A program made the translations under genes and the position numbers. From Protopterus annectens (taxonomy: Eukaryota > Chordata > Ceratodontiformes > Protopteridae), in contig NC_056743.1 in the NCBI RefSeq assembly GCF_019279795.1, positions 867,847,864 through 867,911,863 on the forward strand: a stretch of 64,000 bases of DNA, read 5' to 3'. Below are positions 1-9,412 of this stretch, piece after piece. Position 1 is the stretch's first letter. Each line of letters starts with the position of its first letter. Under the pieces are notes generated by a model. That model ran no database searches. It was not told where the DNA came from and saw only the letters and a list, made by a program, of their open reading frames with translations.

Positions 1-1960
1 AGGTACAGTGTCTGGAGTTGATTGTGCAGGATCGGATTGTTTTGCTGGGACAGTTGTTGAGGTCTTTGAGGTAAGGTCCAAGCTGGGTATTGAGACATGT
101 TCCTTATGACTGGGTATCAGTATTGGCGGGGCCAATCCAGGGTAATTAGTATCATCTTTGGCTTCTCTTGTCTGACTTTTAAGAGGACCTTGGGAAGAAG
201 AGGCAGAGGAGGAAAGGCATAAACTGATAGGTTTTTCCATGCTCGTCTGTGATGAGTCCTTGTGTAGAATCTTTTCAATTGATAATTTTGAGGAGAGGCA
301 AATAGATCCATGTCTGGGCTCCCCCATTTCTCTGTTATGCTGAAGACTTGTGGATTGAGTTTCCATTCGTGAGCGTCCATAAGGTTTCTGCTTAAATCGT
401 CTACCAGAGTATTTTGCTTTCCTGGCAGGAACTGAGCTTGGAGATGTATTTTGTATGTCAAAGCTGTGCCCCACAGTGCCATGGCTAATCTTCAAAGGGG
501 GTATGAGTGTGTTGCCCCTTGCTTGTTTATATGCCACATGACCGTGGTTTTGTCAGTCTATCAGTAGTTGTCCTGGAGGAAGCAAGTCCTTGAAGGCTGT
601 TAGGGCATTTTGAACAGCTAGCATCTCTTTCTGGTTGATATGTAGATGCATTTGTTTTGGGGTCCATATGCCCTGAATGCATCTTCCCTGCCATGTGGGC
701 CCCCCAGGCATAATCCGATGCATCTGTTGTTAAGGTTTGTCTGGCAGGGGGCAGAGTGAAGGCCCATCCATGTTTTGGTGACATGCCTTTGCCCACCATA
801 GAAACTCCTGTTGTAGGCAGGGTATGAGAGGAATCATTGTTTCCGGACTCTGAGAATGTTTACTCCATAAACTTTTTAGGTACCATTGAAGTTTGGAATC
901 AGTAGGATGCAGGATGCCATGAAGCCCAAAGCCTGCAGAATTTGTCTTGCAGATAACTGGGTTTTTGTCGCCATCAGTTTGAAGTAAGTAGTCAGTTGCC
1001 TTTGCTTGTCTGGAGTGAGGTAAGCAATCTGGGCAGTTGTATTCAAACTTGCACCCAGGAATGTTATCTTTTGAGAGGGTACCAGTTGTGATTTCTTTTC
1101 GTTTATTGTGTACCCTAGGCATGTTAGAAGTTGTGATTTATTTTCGTTTACTGTGTACCCTAGGCATGTTAAAAGCCTTTTCACAAACGCCAGGTGCTGA
1201 AGAATGTCCTTGCTCTCTGCTTGAATGAGACAGTCGTCCAAGTAAGGGTATACTTTTTTGTCTGCAACATGCAATTAGTGGTGCCAGGTGCTTTGTGAAA
1301 ACCCTGGGCGCAGTAGATGAGCCAAAGGGCACTGCAGAGAATTGGTAATGCATTAAGCCAGCCTTGAATCTGAGGTATCTTCTGCACGATTGTCTTATTG
1401 GGACATGCAGGCATGCCTCTTTTAGGTCCAATGTCACCAGTAAAGCATTTTTGCCCAGCATGGGCAGAAGCTGCTATAAAGTCAGAATTTTGGAATGTCC
1501 AGGTATGTGCTCAAAATTGATAAATCCAGTATTGGCCGCCAGACCTGGTCCTTTCTGGGTATCAAGAACAGTCTCGAGTAAAAACCTGGTCCTTTTTCCT
1601 GTTCTGGTACTGGATGAATGGCCCCCATTATCCATGGGGGACGTAACCTGTTTCTGTGCCTCTGCCCATTGATTTTTGGGCAGATCTGGCCAACCATTTG
1701 CCATTGGCAGAGTGCAGAAATGGAATCTGTATCCCTGTGATACTATGTTTAGTAACCACTTGTTCTGGGTTATTAATTGCCAATTTTGAGCAAAAAGTGC
1801 TAACTTTCCTCCTATGGGTTGCTGCCAAAAGATAAGTGCTTGGTGTAGGCAGAGGGAAGTCATTGGGACTGTTTTCTGTAGGTTTGCGCTTTATCTCCTC
1901 CAGATTTGGAGGTAGAAGCGCCCCATTGCTTTGACCTGTATGAATCTTGCACCTGGTATC
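1..1960 (-). pseudogene. DIRS pol of element A (RT, RNase H, MT-like), frameshifted
   Basis: Decayed polyprotein gene. Reading on the minus strand, the N-terminal RT region (GGKLALFAQNW, then QGYRFHF) lies near 1860-1700. RT motifs with catalytic YLDD are at 1233-1244, RNase H blocks near 900-500, and the DLFASP...YAFPPLPLL...PKMILI block at about 340-130. In other DIRS pol proteins this last block corresponds to a Dam-like methyltransferase domain. The reading frame changes several times, including near 1480 and 1170. A 45-bp in-frame tandem duplication sits just after the YLDD motif. The 3' end lies outside the window. Confidence 0.85.
1086..1175 (-). repeat. 45-bp tandem duplication in RT of element A
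   Basis: Two adjacent 45-bp copies (1086-1130 and 1131-1175) differ at only a few bases. They duplicate 15 residues (LLTCLGYTVNENKSQ type) directly after the YLDD block. Elements C, D, E and G have a single copy here, so the duplication is private to element A. It keeps the frame but would lengthen the RT palm-thumb region. Confidence 0.85.
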
Positions 1961-3630
1961 TGGAACCCTTAGGGCGTCTGGATTTGCCTCTCTGAACTCT
2001 GACACAGGAAAAGACCAATTCTTTGTAGGCCAGTGTCTAAAGAATCTTGGTGGCTGCACTTGTAAGAAGTCTTTAACAGTTTGCATAGACTTAGCTTTGT
2101 CTTCCAGTTTCTTTAAAACCTCTTCTGCCTTAATACCAAACAGAGTATCATGCTGTAAAGGTGCATCTAGCAATTTAGCTTTAACATGATCAGACAAATG
2201 TTGTTCCTTTAGCCAGACATGCCTCCTAAATCACAGATCCAGTAACTGTGGCCCTGCAGGAGGCTTCTAAGGAGTCAAAACCACATTGCAAAGTATGCTT
2301 TCCAACCTGTTCAGCTGCATGCAATAATTCGTGTAATTCTTTATTTTCTGCACATTCAAAAATCATCATTTTCTGTTTCAGCAATCCCATAACATGTTGT
2401 TGGTACTTAAGCATATGAAATTGACAGTTTAAGGTGCTGATTGCCAAGGTTGCAGATGTATAAACCTTTTTTCCCCATCTGTCCAGTGCTCTTGAATCTC
2501 TGTCAGAGGGGGTCGGATTTTTTGATGTCGAGGCCTTAACTCCCTTTGGACCCTGTGAAATAGTTTCAGGATCAGCAGCAGGGTTTCTAAATAAAAATTT
2601 ATGTGAGTCAGGGGGACCCTGTAATATCGGTCAGGCTTACTGGGGTCAAGCTTGACCGAAAACGCATCATCCACAAGGTCTAAAACAGGTGGAATGGCTA
2701 ACAGCCTGTGCTGAGGGAGAAGGAAATCCCTGAGCCTCTTTTTTGATTCTGAGAAATCTGGACTCTCCCAGTGAAAATGCTCCCTCAAAGTATGCAAGGT
2801 TTCCCCAAAAGAATAATCCTCAGGAGGAGAAACAAATGGTATAAACTCCTCTGCATCAGAATCCGCATAGGGAGATACAGATAATTCATGATCAGAAGCA
2901 ATAGAAACTGAATCTGAAGATTCATAATCAGTGTCTTGCCTTGGCCTCTTACCTGGAGGAGGATGGGTACACCCCTGATCAAGGTAATAAGGTCTTGAGC
3001 CATTTTGATCATCTGTTTTTTAGGCATAGAGGCCCGTGCACATGGCTCATGCGTTAGTTTTTTATAGTTTTAGAAGTTGCTTTTGTCTTTGGTTTTGCAG
3101 CGGTCATCGGTTTGATATACAGATGTTGAAGTCTGAACACACTCAGAAGCCGGTGCCTGCTCAGCGGCTCCAGACCCATCCGAGGGAGATACATCCATCA
3201 GTCCAATACCTGGAGTATCTTGTGGCATGCCGGACTCCACATGGGTGTCAGCAGAGGCCTGCGGCTTGAAGGTAGCAGGTATCAGGGGCTGCGAAAGCAC
3301 CTCACTGAGTACCCGCAACTGGCTTAGGAGAAGCATAGTCTGTTTTGGATCTCTACTGCCTTTCTTTGCCCTTTTCTTTGTGTTTTTTATGTACTCCGGT
3401 AGTCGGATTACTATCAGACGACATTTCTGCGTAGTTAAATCTGTTTCCAATATACTTTGAGGCAAAAAAAAAAAAAAACGACGCTTAATAGTGCGTTGGT
3501 TAAATCGAGCACAAAACCAACAGCCAGGCACGTTGTGATCAGGGCTTAGGCAAGGAATACAGTATAAATGGAAATCTTTATGAGGTATTTGCTTCCCACA
3601 GGTAATACAATTATTAACTTTTTCTGACAT
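1870..3630 (-). pseudogene. DIRS gag-like gene of element A, frameshifted
   Basis: The ATG at 3630 opens a protein starting MSEKVNNC. Its N-terminus has a Cys/His array with two CxxC pairs, a CxxCLxxxH core and a final CxxC-type pair, shared with the other DIRS copies. A low-complexity acidic and serine-rich middle follows (about 3300-2800), then a conserved C-terminal part (HVKAKLLDAPLQHDTLFG near 2190, KDFLQVQPPRF near 2050). The role is presumed to be a structural, nucleic-acid-binding gag. Frameshifts occur at several places, for example around 3070 and 2430, so no full protein is encoded. Confidence 0.8.
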
Positions 3631-3767
3631 CGGTATGGAGCAAGAAAAAAGTTTCCCTAATGGGGTACTTAGCTTTAGCTTAGACTTCGGTTATGAAACT
3701 CAAACTCGAATATTTCAGTAGTCGGCAGACCGAAACTTGTGAAATGCTTCTGCTTCGGGCACCACAC

Positions 3768-3949
3768 GGCAAGAAAGACTAAAAGAAAATGGCGTCAGCT
3801 GCATGCTTTATACCGCTGACAACCTGATGTCATGGAAGAGGAGACAGCAACCGACACAGGACCCAAGACTTTGGAATTTAGGCCGACTGAGGGCAACCTA
3901 CCAGCAGATTACCCAAATGTAATGACTGCAACAGTAAAACATGAAGAAC
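3768..3949 (-). repeat. Left inverted terminal repeat of element A
   Basis: Matches the left ITRs of elements C, D and E, running from the GGCAAGAAAGACT side to the outer edge ending about GAAGAACA. It contains a TATA-like box on the minus strand near 3807-3816, upstream of gag, so it may hold the element promoter. The partner right ITR is outside the window. Confidence 0.8.
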
Positions 3950-4560
3950 ATCCAATATCTGCCTGCAATCTTTTTCTTGGGACAAGGAATGGTCTGGAAT
4001 AATCTTTTTCTCACATACCATGGGGACACTGGTTCTACTGTGCCTTGCCCAAGCAAGGTCTGAATGATGGGACACAGCAACTTTAGCAAATTGTGAGGAG
4101 GAGGGATGTCATGGACTGGAGAAACTTCTTTCCAAGTCATTCTGTATCCATTTTGAATGATGGAAAGAATCCCTTTGCCCAAGGTGATGAGTAGACAGTT
4201 TTTTTTCAGGGATAAAATAAGCCTTTTGGATAGAGCTAGAGATGGACTGAGTGATGGGGATGAGGACAGAGTGTAGTCAGGCAGACCTGTCTGCACAGGG
4301 AGGCCTCCCAGATCCAGAGCCCTTGTCTGGTTTATACTAGAATCTTTTACTAGGTGTTTTCTTGGCCTTAAGAAAAAGCCTAGATTCTCTGCGAGCAAAG
4401 AATGTGGGTTTTGCTGGGCAATTCCTTTGGTATCTTGGCACAGAAGTGATAACCATCTGTCTATAATCCTTCATAATTTTACCTTGTTTCTGCAATTGCC
4501 TGAAAAAGACCATCAGGATCCAGAACAAACAAAAGGTCCTTGTTTAAAGAGAGAATCAAA
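3950..4560 (-). pseudogene. RT fragment of another DIRS-like element, host of element A
   Basis: Minus-strand reading from about 4250 to 3950 gives an N-terminal RT region: LGKGILSIIQNGYRM, then DIPPPHNLLK, GQGTVEPVSPW and LFQTIPCPKKK. This parallels the region just before the RPILDL motif in the DIRS copies here but is clearly divergent from them. The coding similarity stops exactly where the left ITR of element A begins, so A probably inserted here. Sequence from 4260 to 4560 may be the preceding part of the same gene but shows no firm motif. A Gypsy-type source cannot be excluded. Confidence 0.5.
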
Positions 4561-6189
4561 CAGAGTTGCCTTAATATCCTAAGGGAGGGTGTGAGAACGT
4601 AACCCCCTGATCACAGAATTGTAGCAACTACCTCAGAGGAAGCTTCTTCTGCATCACTGCTGCATTTTATTCTGTGCCTAGTCACTTGGGAAGCCTAAGC
4701 CACAACAGACAAGGTACTTTCACTCACAGCTGACACCCAATAGAGCAATAAACCACAATGCAACCGAGAAAAAGAGGAAGATTCCCAATGGGGCACTGAT
4801 TTGAACCAGTGAAGGCCAACAGCAGTTATGATCGTGTGCAGAATATACAGATTGATGAGAGACCTGCATTTGAACTGGTGGCGACACAGTCTGAGGATTT
4901 ACACTGACACATCAGCTTACGTATCCTTAACTTATGGGCTTAGGCCGTACAGACATATGGCTCTATGCAAGGCTTTGGTACCCTGACCCGATGACAAGAA
5001 TATTTAGTGAGATAAGCCAAAAGTTTGGAATACAGAAACAGTGATCTAACGAAGGAGAGCAAAACTGATGGAACTCTGTCCACAGATGGCACACAGCTGA
5101 AGAGAAATTCCTCTGCAACGGCTGAAATAGACAAAAGTTAAAAAAAAAAAAAAAAAAAAATTATAGCTTTTTCACAATTTTTTTTAAATATCCACTCATT
5201 TCCCAGCTGGGAAAACGTAAGTGGCTTCTGGATACTACATGTCACAATGATGCTATCAGGGGGGAAAGTACTCAGTTTGAGCTCTACAGCATGAAAGGGT
5301 GGAGTTTTAAAGATTGCTGCTTTGGGCAGTGTGTACTGTTACTACAGTCCAGACATACTTTCAGGATACTAGAGTATTTCCTAATTTTTATTTAGATACA
5401 CGAAAAAGAACGACCTGTTAAGACTGTAGCATCTGCCTTCCCCATTAATGGCCTCTTATCAAACGTCTTACCCAACTAAAGATTGGTGGGTATCCACCAA
5501 AGAGGGTTGCTACAACTAACAAATCTCAGTGACCACCCTCACAGTGCCATGGACTGCCTAGCCATGACCTGTACGTAAATGATGGGAAGAAGTCAGAAGC
5601 CAAGATATGTAACATCAGGTTTCATTTCCGTGATGCTTTTATTCATTTGTACAAGCTTTTGGTATTGTCATTACTAAAATGAAGTATACAAACAAAAAAA
5701 TTATGCCTAACCTGCCCTGAGGGCTATAAAGTTCAGTTTCTAAGTCATACTTTTTTTTTTTTTAAATTAAAAGGTCACGTGAAGCGTTATAAAATCACAA
5801 TAAAATCCGAAGTAATGCTTCCAGTCAAAAACCAATGGTTCCTAAAAGTATTTTATTAAAAATAAATAAGAAACGCTTAACTTGTAAATGTTAAGTACAA
5901 AAAAAAAGGATTAAGTGCTTTTGCCCCTAATAGCAGGACTTCAGAATCAATTACCTAATCCCCTTATTATATACTCAGTAAAAGCCATCAATTAAAATAA
6001 AATCATCCACTCAAAGTGGAAGTACTGCTTAATACTAAATCAAATTTAGTCTTCACCTTCAAAAGTATGAATATGAAAACAGAACTAAATAATAAATACA
6101 CCACATGATTTTATATTAAATTTTATAAAATCACCAATTACTAGCTCGCATGTTGAAAGTAGGCTGCAGTGAAATGTTTTCATTTATTC
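4561..6189. other. No gene recognised
   Basis: AT-rich non-coding DNA with scattered short reading frames that show no motif or composition typical of protein. A run of about 21 A at 5140-5160 could be the tail of an old retrocopy, but no target duplication or coding body was found next to it. Confidence 0.5.
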
Positions 6190-6424
6190 CTGGGCATCAT
6201 GAAGCATGTAACTTTAGTTGTCATTTAACTTCCCTTTCTTCAAGCTTCCCTTTAATATCACCTCCTTTCGGGTTCCTTTCGGGTTACTTTTTATCTGTTC
6301 CAAAATCCCGAACCCAAACCTTTTAAAATTGTGATGTACTCTAGAGTGCTTACACAATGCATTATTTTCATTCTTTTTACTCCTCATTTGATATGATGGG
6401 TAACCGTAAATACAGCCCAGGGGT
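6190..6424 (-). pseudogene. PLE endonuclease C-terminal part (piece 1)
   Basis: Minus-strand reading gives NNALCKHSRVHHNFKRFGF then ILEQI, the pattern that follows the GIY-YIG core in Penelope-like endonucleases (a residue run like NALxKH...H...F.FxILE). The core itself is at 6549-6657, separated by an inserted LINE tail. The piece belongs with the PLE at 9413-11850. Confidence 0.6.
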
Positions 6425-6548
6425 TCCACCTATGTCCCTCTTGGACAGGGGCAACAGGTGCTGATCGTGAAAATAGGGCAAAACTTGGCTAGGCTTGTAA
6501 GGGGGCCCTACAGTCAATTAGCCTAGTAACCTCCTATGATCCTATGAT
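6425..6548 (+). mobile_element. Short 3' tail of the CR1-group LINE
   Basis: The sequence TTGGCTAGGCTTGTA, a GCCCTA block, TTAGCCTAGTA and then CCTATGA repeats matches the 3' tail at 9290-9410. The first part also resembles the end of the LINE reading frame (TCCCTCTTGGACAGGGG). It is about 120 bp, severely 5'-truncated, and lies inside the GIY-YIG coding part of the older PLE. No clear target-site duplication was visible. Confidence 0.65.
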
Positions 6549-6657
6549 TCTGGTGTTCGTATATTCTCTTCTGTAATGCTCTGCCTGTTTTGCCCACATA
6601 AAATGCTGGGCAAGCTGAGCACTTAACTTTAAGAAAGGGAACTGTCAGACTAGTGGA
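6549..6657 (-). pseudogene. PLE GIY-YIG endonuclease core (piece 2)
   Basis: The minus strand encodes CSACPAFYVGKTGRALQKRI followed by YEH. This is the GIY-YIG core of Penelope-like elements, with the YVG motif and the catalytic-type Arg. In PLEs this endonuclease nicks the target DNA to prime reverse transcription. The block is cut on one side by the LINE at 6658 and on the other by the LINE tail at 6425-6548. Confidence 0.75.
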
Positions 6658-8480
6658 GTAGTTTATTTAGCTAATTTCCAGTTTCTCCTAACTATAAATT
6701 TGCCAAAGATTCCAAAAACAATCACAAGGCATTCTATAACTATGCCAAGAATCTAAATGTCAATGTTCAGATCTGCTCTGAGCTAAAACAGAATGGCATT
6801 AAATATACGGATCCCAAGGATACTGCCAATATCCTGGCAGATCAATTCAGTGCCAACCCCCTAAATGGCCCATCTCAATACCGGAAGACTGCCAAATTCC
6901 GGTAATAACAGCCACACAGGTAAAAAAAAACACTCTCCAAAGCTAAAAATACAGCATTCATGGGACCAGATGACATCCCGGACTGTGCACTACATGAACT
7001 ACAATATGAATTGGTACCTCACCTAAGTGTCATGTTTAATCATAGCCTCACCTCAGGTTTCATGCCTACTGAGTGACGCAGAACTACAGTTATCCCACTT
7101 CACAAGGGGGGGATCCACCTTGGATCCCGGAAACTACCGTCCCATCAGTCTGACGAGCCTTATCTGCAAGGCCATGGAGCGTATTATCAATGAACTTATA
7201 AACAAAGACATTGGCAACAATCAAACACTGGACCCCACCCAGTTTGGGTTCGTGAAGGGCCAATCTAGTCTCCTGAACCTGATTGACTTCTTCGAATTAG
7301 TCTCCAGAGCCATGGACAAAGATAAGGTGGTTCACACAGTCTATCTAGACTTTGCCAAGGCCTTTGACACCATCCCCCACTCTGGGATTATAGATAAACT
7401 TACTAAGCTGGGCATTAATCCCTACATCACCCAATGGGTTGCTAACTGGCTTACTGATAGAACCCACACTGTAAAAGTAGCAGACTCCAAATCCAGCTCC
7501 AGACAAGTGACAAGTGGAGTACCTCAGGGTTCAGTCCTGGGACCGCTCTTGTTTGGCATCTACTTCTCTGAAGTACAGGCCAACACTAAGGGACTCTGGC
7601 TAACAAAGTACGTAGATGACTGCAAACTGGGAGCCATTACTGAATCCCCAAATGATGTGGATACTCTACAAAAGTGCCTTACAGAAACAAGATGCTTGGT
7701 GCCAGAGCCATGGCCTCAAGCTCAATGCCAAGAAATGTATAGTTATCCACTTTGGGGAAAAAACATGTACCTGTGAATTACCATATAGGTGGCAGTACTC
7801 TAAACACCGAAAGTGTGATGAGACTTAGGGACACAGGTAGACAGTGGTCTCACCTTTGATAACCACATCGCCACAACAATCAGGAAATCCTTCTATGTGG
7901 CACACCTCATCACGAAGGGCTTTTCATCCAGAAAAAAGGAGGTCATTTTCCCACTGTACTCATCCCTCAGACCCATTATAGAATACAACGCCCCATTTGG
8001 TATGTACCTCTCAAGACATCTGCAAGAACTGGAAAGGCCACAGAAATACCTCACTAAAAGAATCACAGGCCTAAACAAGATGCCCTATGCTGAATACCTT
8101 AAAAAAACTCCAGCTATACTGTTGCATATCATCTACTCAGAGGTGATCTCTGCTTAACATACAAGGCCATGTCATACCCAGAGCTGTTGGACATGCTACA
8201 CTTAAAGAAATCCCAATCCCTCAGAGCCACATGCTCCAGGGATCTAAACCTCGTCATCACAATAAACAAAACATGCTGGAGGGGTAGGTTCCGGACCCAG
8301 AGACTCCCCAGATGCTGGAATAGATTGCCCATACATGTCAAGCAGAGCGCCTCTTTGGCCCTCTTCAAAAGGAACCTTGATGATTGGATGGGAGAAAGGA
8401 AATTCAGCCCGGGGTTCATGTCAGTCGCCCTGCTACAGGGGCCCAGGGAAGTAAATAGTGTGGGAAGAAATAGCCAGGGA
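6658..8480 (+). pseudogene. LINE ORF2 fragment: RT and C-terminal domain
   Basis: RT domain with NYRPISLTSLICKAMERII near 7130-7190, VYLDFAKAFDTIPH near 7340-7380, SGVPQGSVLGPLLFG near 7515-7560 and catalytic YVDD at 7609-7620. After 7770 the frame shifts. The C-terminal region (SSLRPIIEYNAPFGMYL near 7965, a TCWRGRF motif near 8270, LFKRNLDDWMG near 8360) runs to about 8480. A stop occurs near 7074 and frameshifts near 7110, 7700 and 8100. It would have performed target-primed reverse transcription. It ends without a 3' tail, directly at the second copy. Confidence 0.8.
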
Positions 8481-9232
8481 ATGGCCTCAAGCTAAACGCC
8501 AAAAAGTGTATAGTCATCCCCTTTGGCAAAAACAAAGTGCCCACAAATTACCACATAGGTGGTAATCCATTAAGTACGGAAGAAGTCATTAGGGACCTGG
8601 GGACCCAAGTTGATAGCAATCTCTCATTTGACAACCACATGGCCAAAGTGGTTAGAAAAACATTTTATATAGCCCACCTAATCATGAAGGGATTCACATC
8701 TAGATCAGGGGAAGTAATCATACCTCTTTACTCATCCCTCATCAGGCCCATAATTGAGTACAATGCCCCTTTTGGGATGTACCTTACCAGACACCTGCAA
8801 CAACTGGAAAGACCCCAAAAGTACCTCACCAAGAGGATCAAAGGGCTCAAACAGATGCCATATGCTTCCCGGTTAAAGAAACTCCAGCTCTACTCAGTGG
8901 CATACCGCCTGCTCAGAGGCGATCTGTGCCTGACGTATAAAGCCATGTCCAACCCGGAATTAATGGACATGCTGCACCTCAGAAAATCCAAATCCCATCG
9001 AGCTACGCACTCGAGAGACTTGAACCTCAGCACTGAAATAAATAGGACATGCTGGAGGGACAGATTCATAACCCAGAGGCTCCCTTCACTCTGGAATAAA
9101 ATCCCAGTCCAGGTTAGGCAGAGTCCCACATTGACTCTCTTCAAGAGGAATCTTGATGAGTGGATGGGAGATCGTAGGTTTACCCCGGCTATCACTTCTG
9201 TTTCACTGTTAGACAGAGGCACAGTATACTAA
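8481..9232 (+). pseudogene. Second LINE C-terminal copy
   Basis: Starts at the GGCCTCAAGCT block that also occurs near 7703 in the first copy and repeats the whole C-terminal coding region. Open from about 8537 to the stop at 9230-9232 (231 residues). Visible motifs are VIRDLGTQVDSNLSFD, LIRPIIEYNAPFGMYL, RPQKYLTKRIKGLKQMPYAS, TCWRDRF and TLFKRNLDEWMGD. The two copies are clearly diverged from each other. It is either a separate 5'-truncated insertion or an unequal duplication. Confidence 0.75.
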
Positions 9233-9412
9233 CCTCAAAAAAAGGCATAGCAAAATTAATTTAAAATGGGTGGCGAAAGCCAAACACACTCTGGCTAGGC
9301 TTATAAATGCCCTAGGGCAGATAGCCTAGTATGAACCTATGAATTGTTATGGCTAGGCTTGTATAGGCCCTAGGGCTGACAGCCTAGTACCAACCTATGA
9401 ACCTATAATTCT
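9233..9412 (+). repeat. LINE 3' tail, present twice
   Basis: Two successive tail units (about 9290-9345 and 9350-9410) each contain GGCTAGGCTTRTA, a GCCCTAGGG block, AGCCTAGTA and CCTATGAA-type repeats. This is the recognition tail expected of the LINE and it recurs at 6425-6548. A related sequence ends the SINE near 12.0 kb. Confidence 0.75.

Larger units (their letters stand above)
1..3949 (-). mobile_element. DIRS-like retrotransposon A, cut by window start
   Basis: Minus-strand DIRS element holding, in its own 5'-3' order, a left ITR, a gag-like gene, and pol with RT, RNase H and the methyltransferase-like region. The recombinase gene, ICR and right ITR would lie before position 1. The gene order, the YLDD reverse transcriptase and close likeness to elements C, D and E, which do carry recombinase and inverted ends, support DIRS rather than an LTR element. 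The left edge near 3949 abuts RT-coding sequence of another element, so this copy appears to be inserted in an older transposon. Several frameshifts make it inactive. Confidence 0.9.
6658..9412 (+). mobile_element. CR1-group LINE, 5'-truncated, with duplicated 3' coding part
   Basis: Non-LTR retrotransposon inserted antisense in a PLE. It starts inside the linker before the RT (KFAKDSKNNHKAF-like), carries the RT with an intact YVDD, then two successive copies of the C-terminal coding region, then a 3' tail with GGCTAGGC...AGCCTAGTA and CCTATGAA repeats. The family is the same as the LINE at 56-64 kb (matching linker and MGPDD or MGPDG motif). No endonuclease domain or ORF1 is present in this copy. 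Confidence 0.85.

Noticed and set aside
5140-5160. Poly(A) tail of a processed retrogene
   Set aside because: No coding body, polyadenylation signal or target duplication could be linked to the A run.
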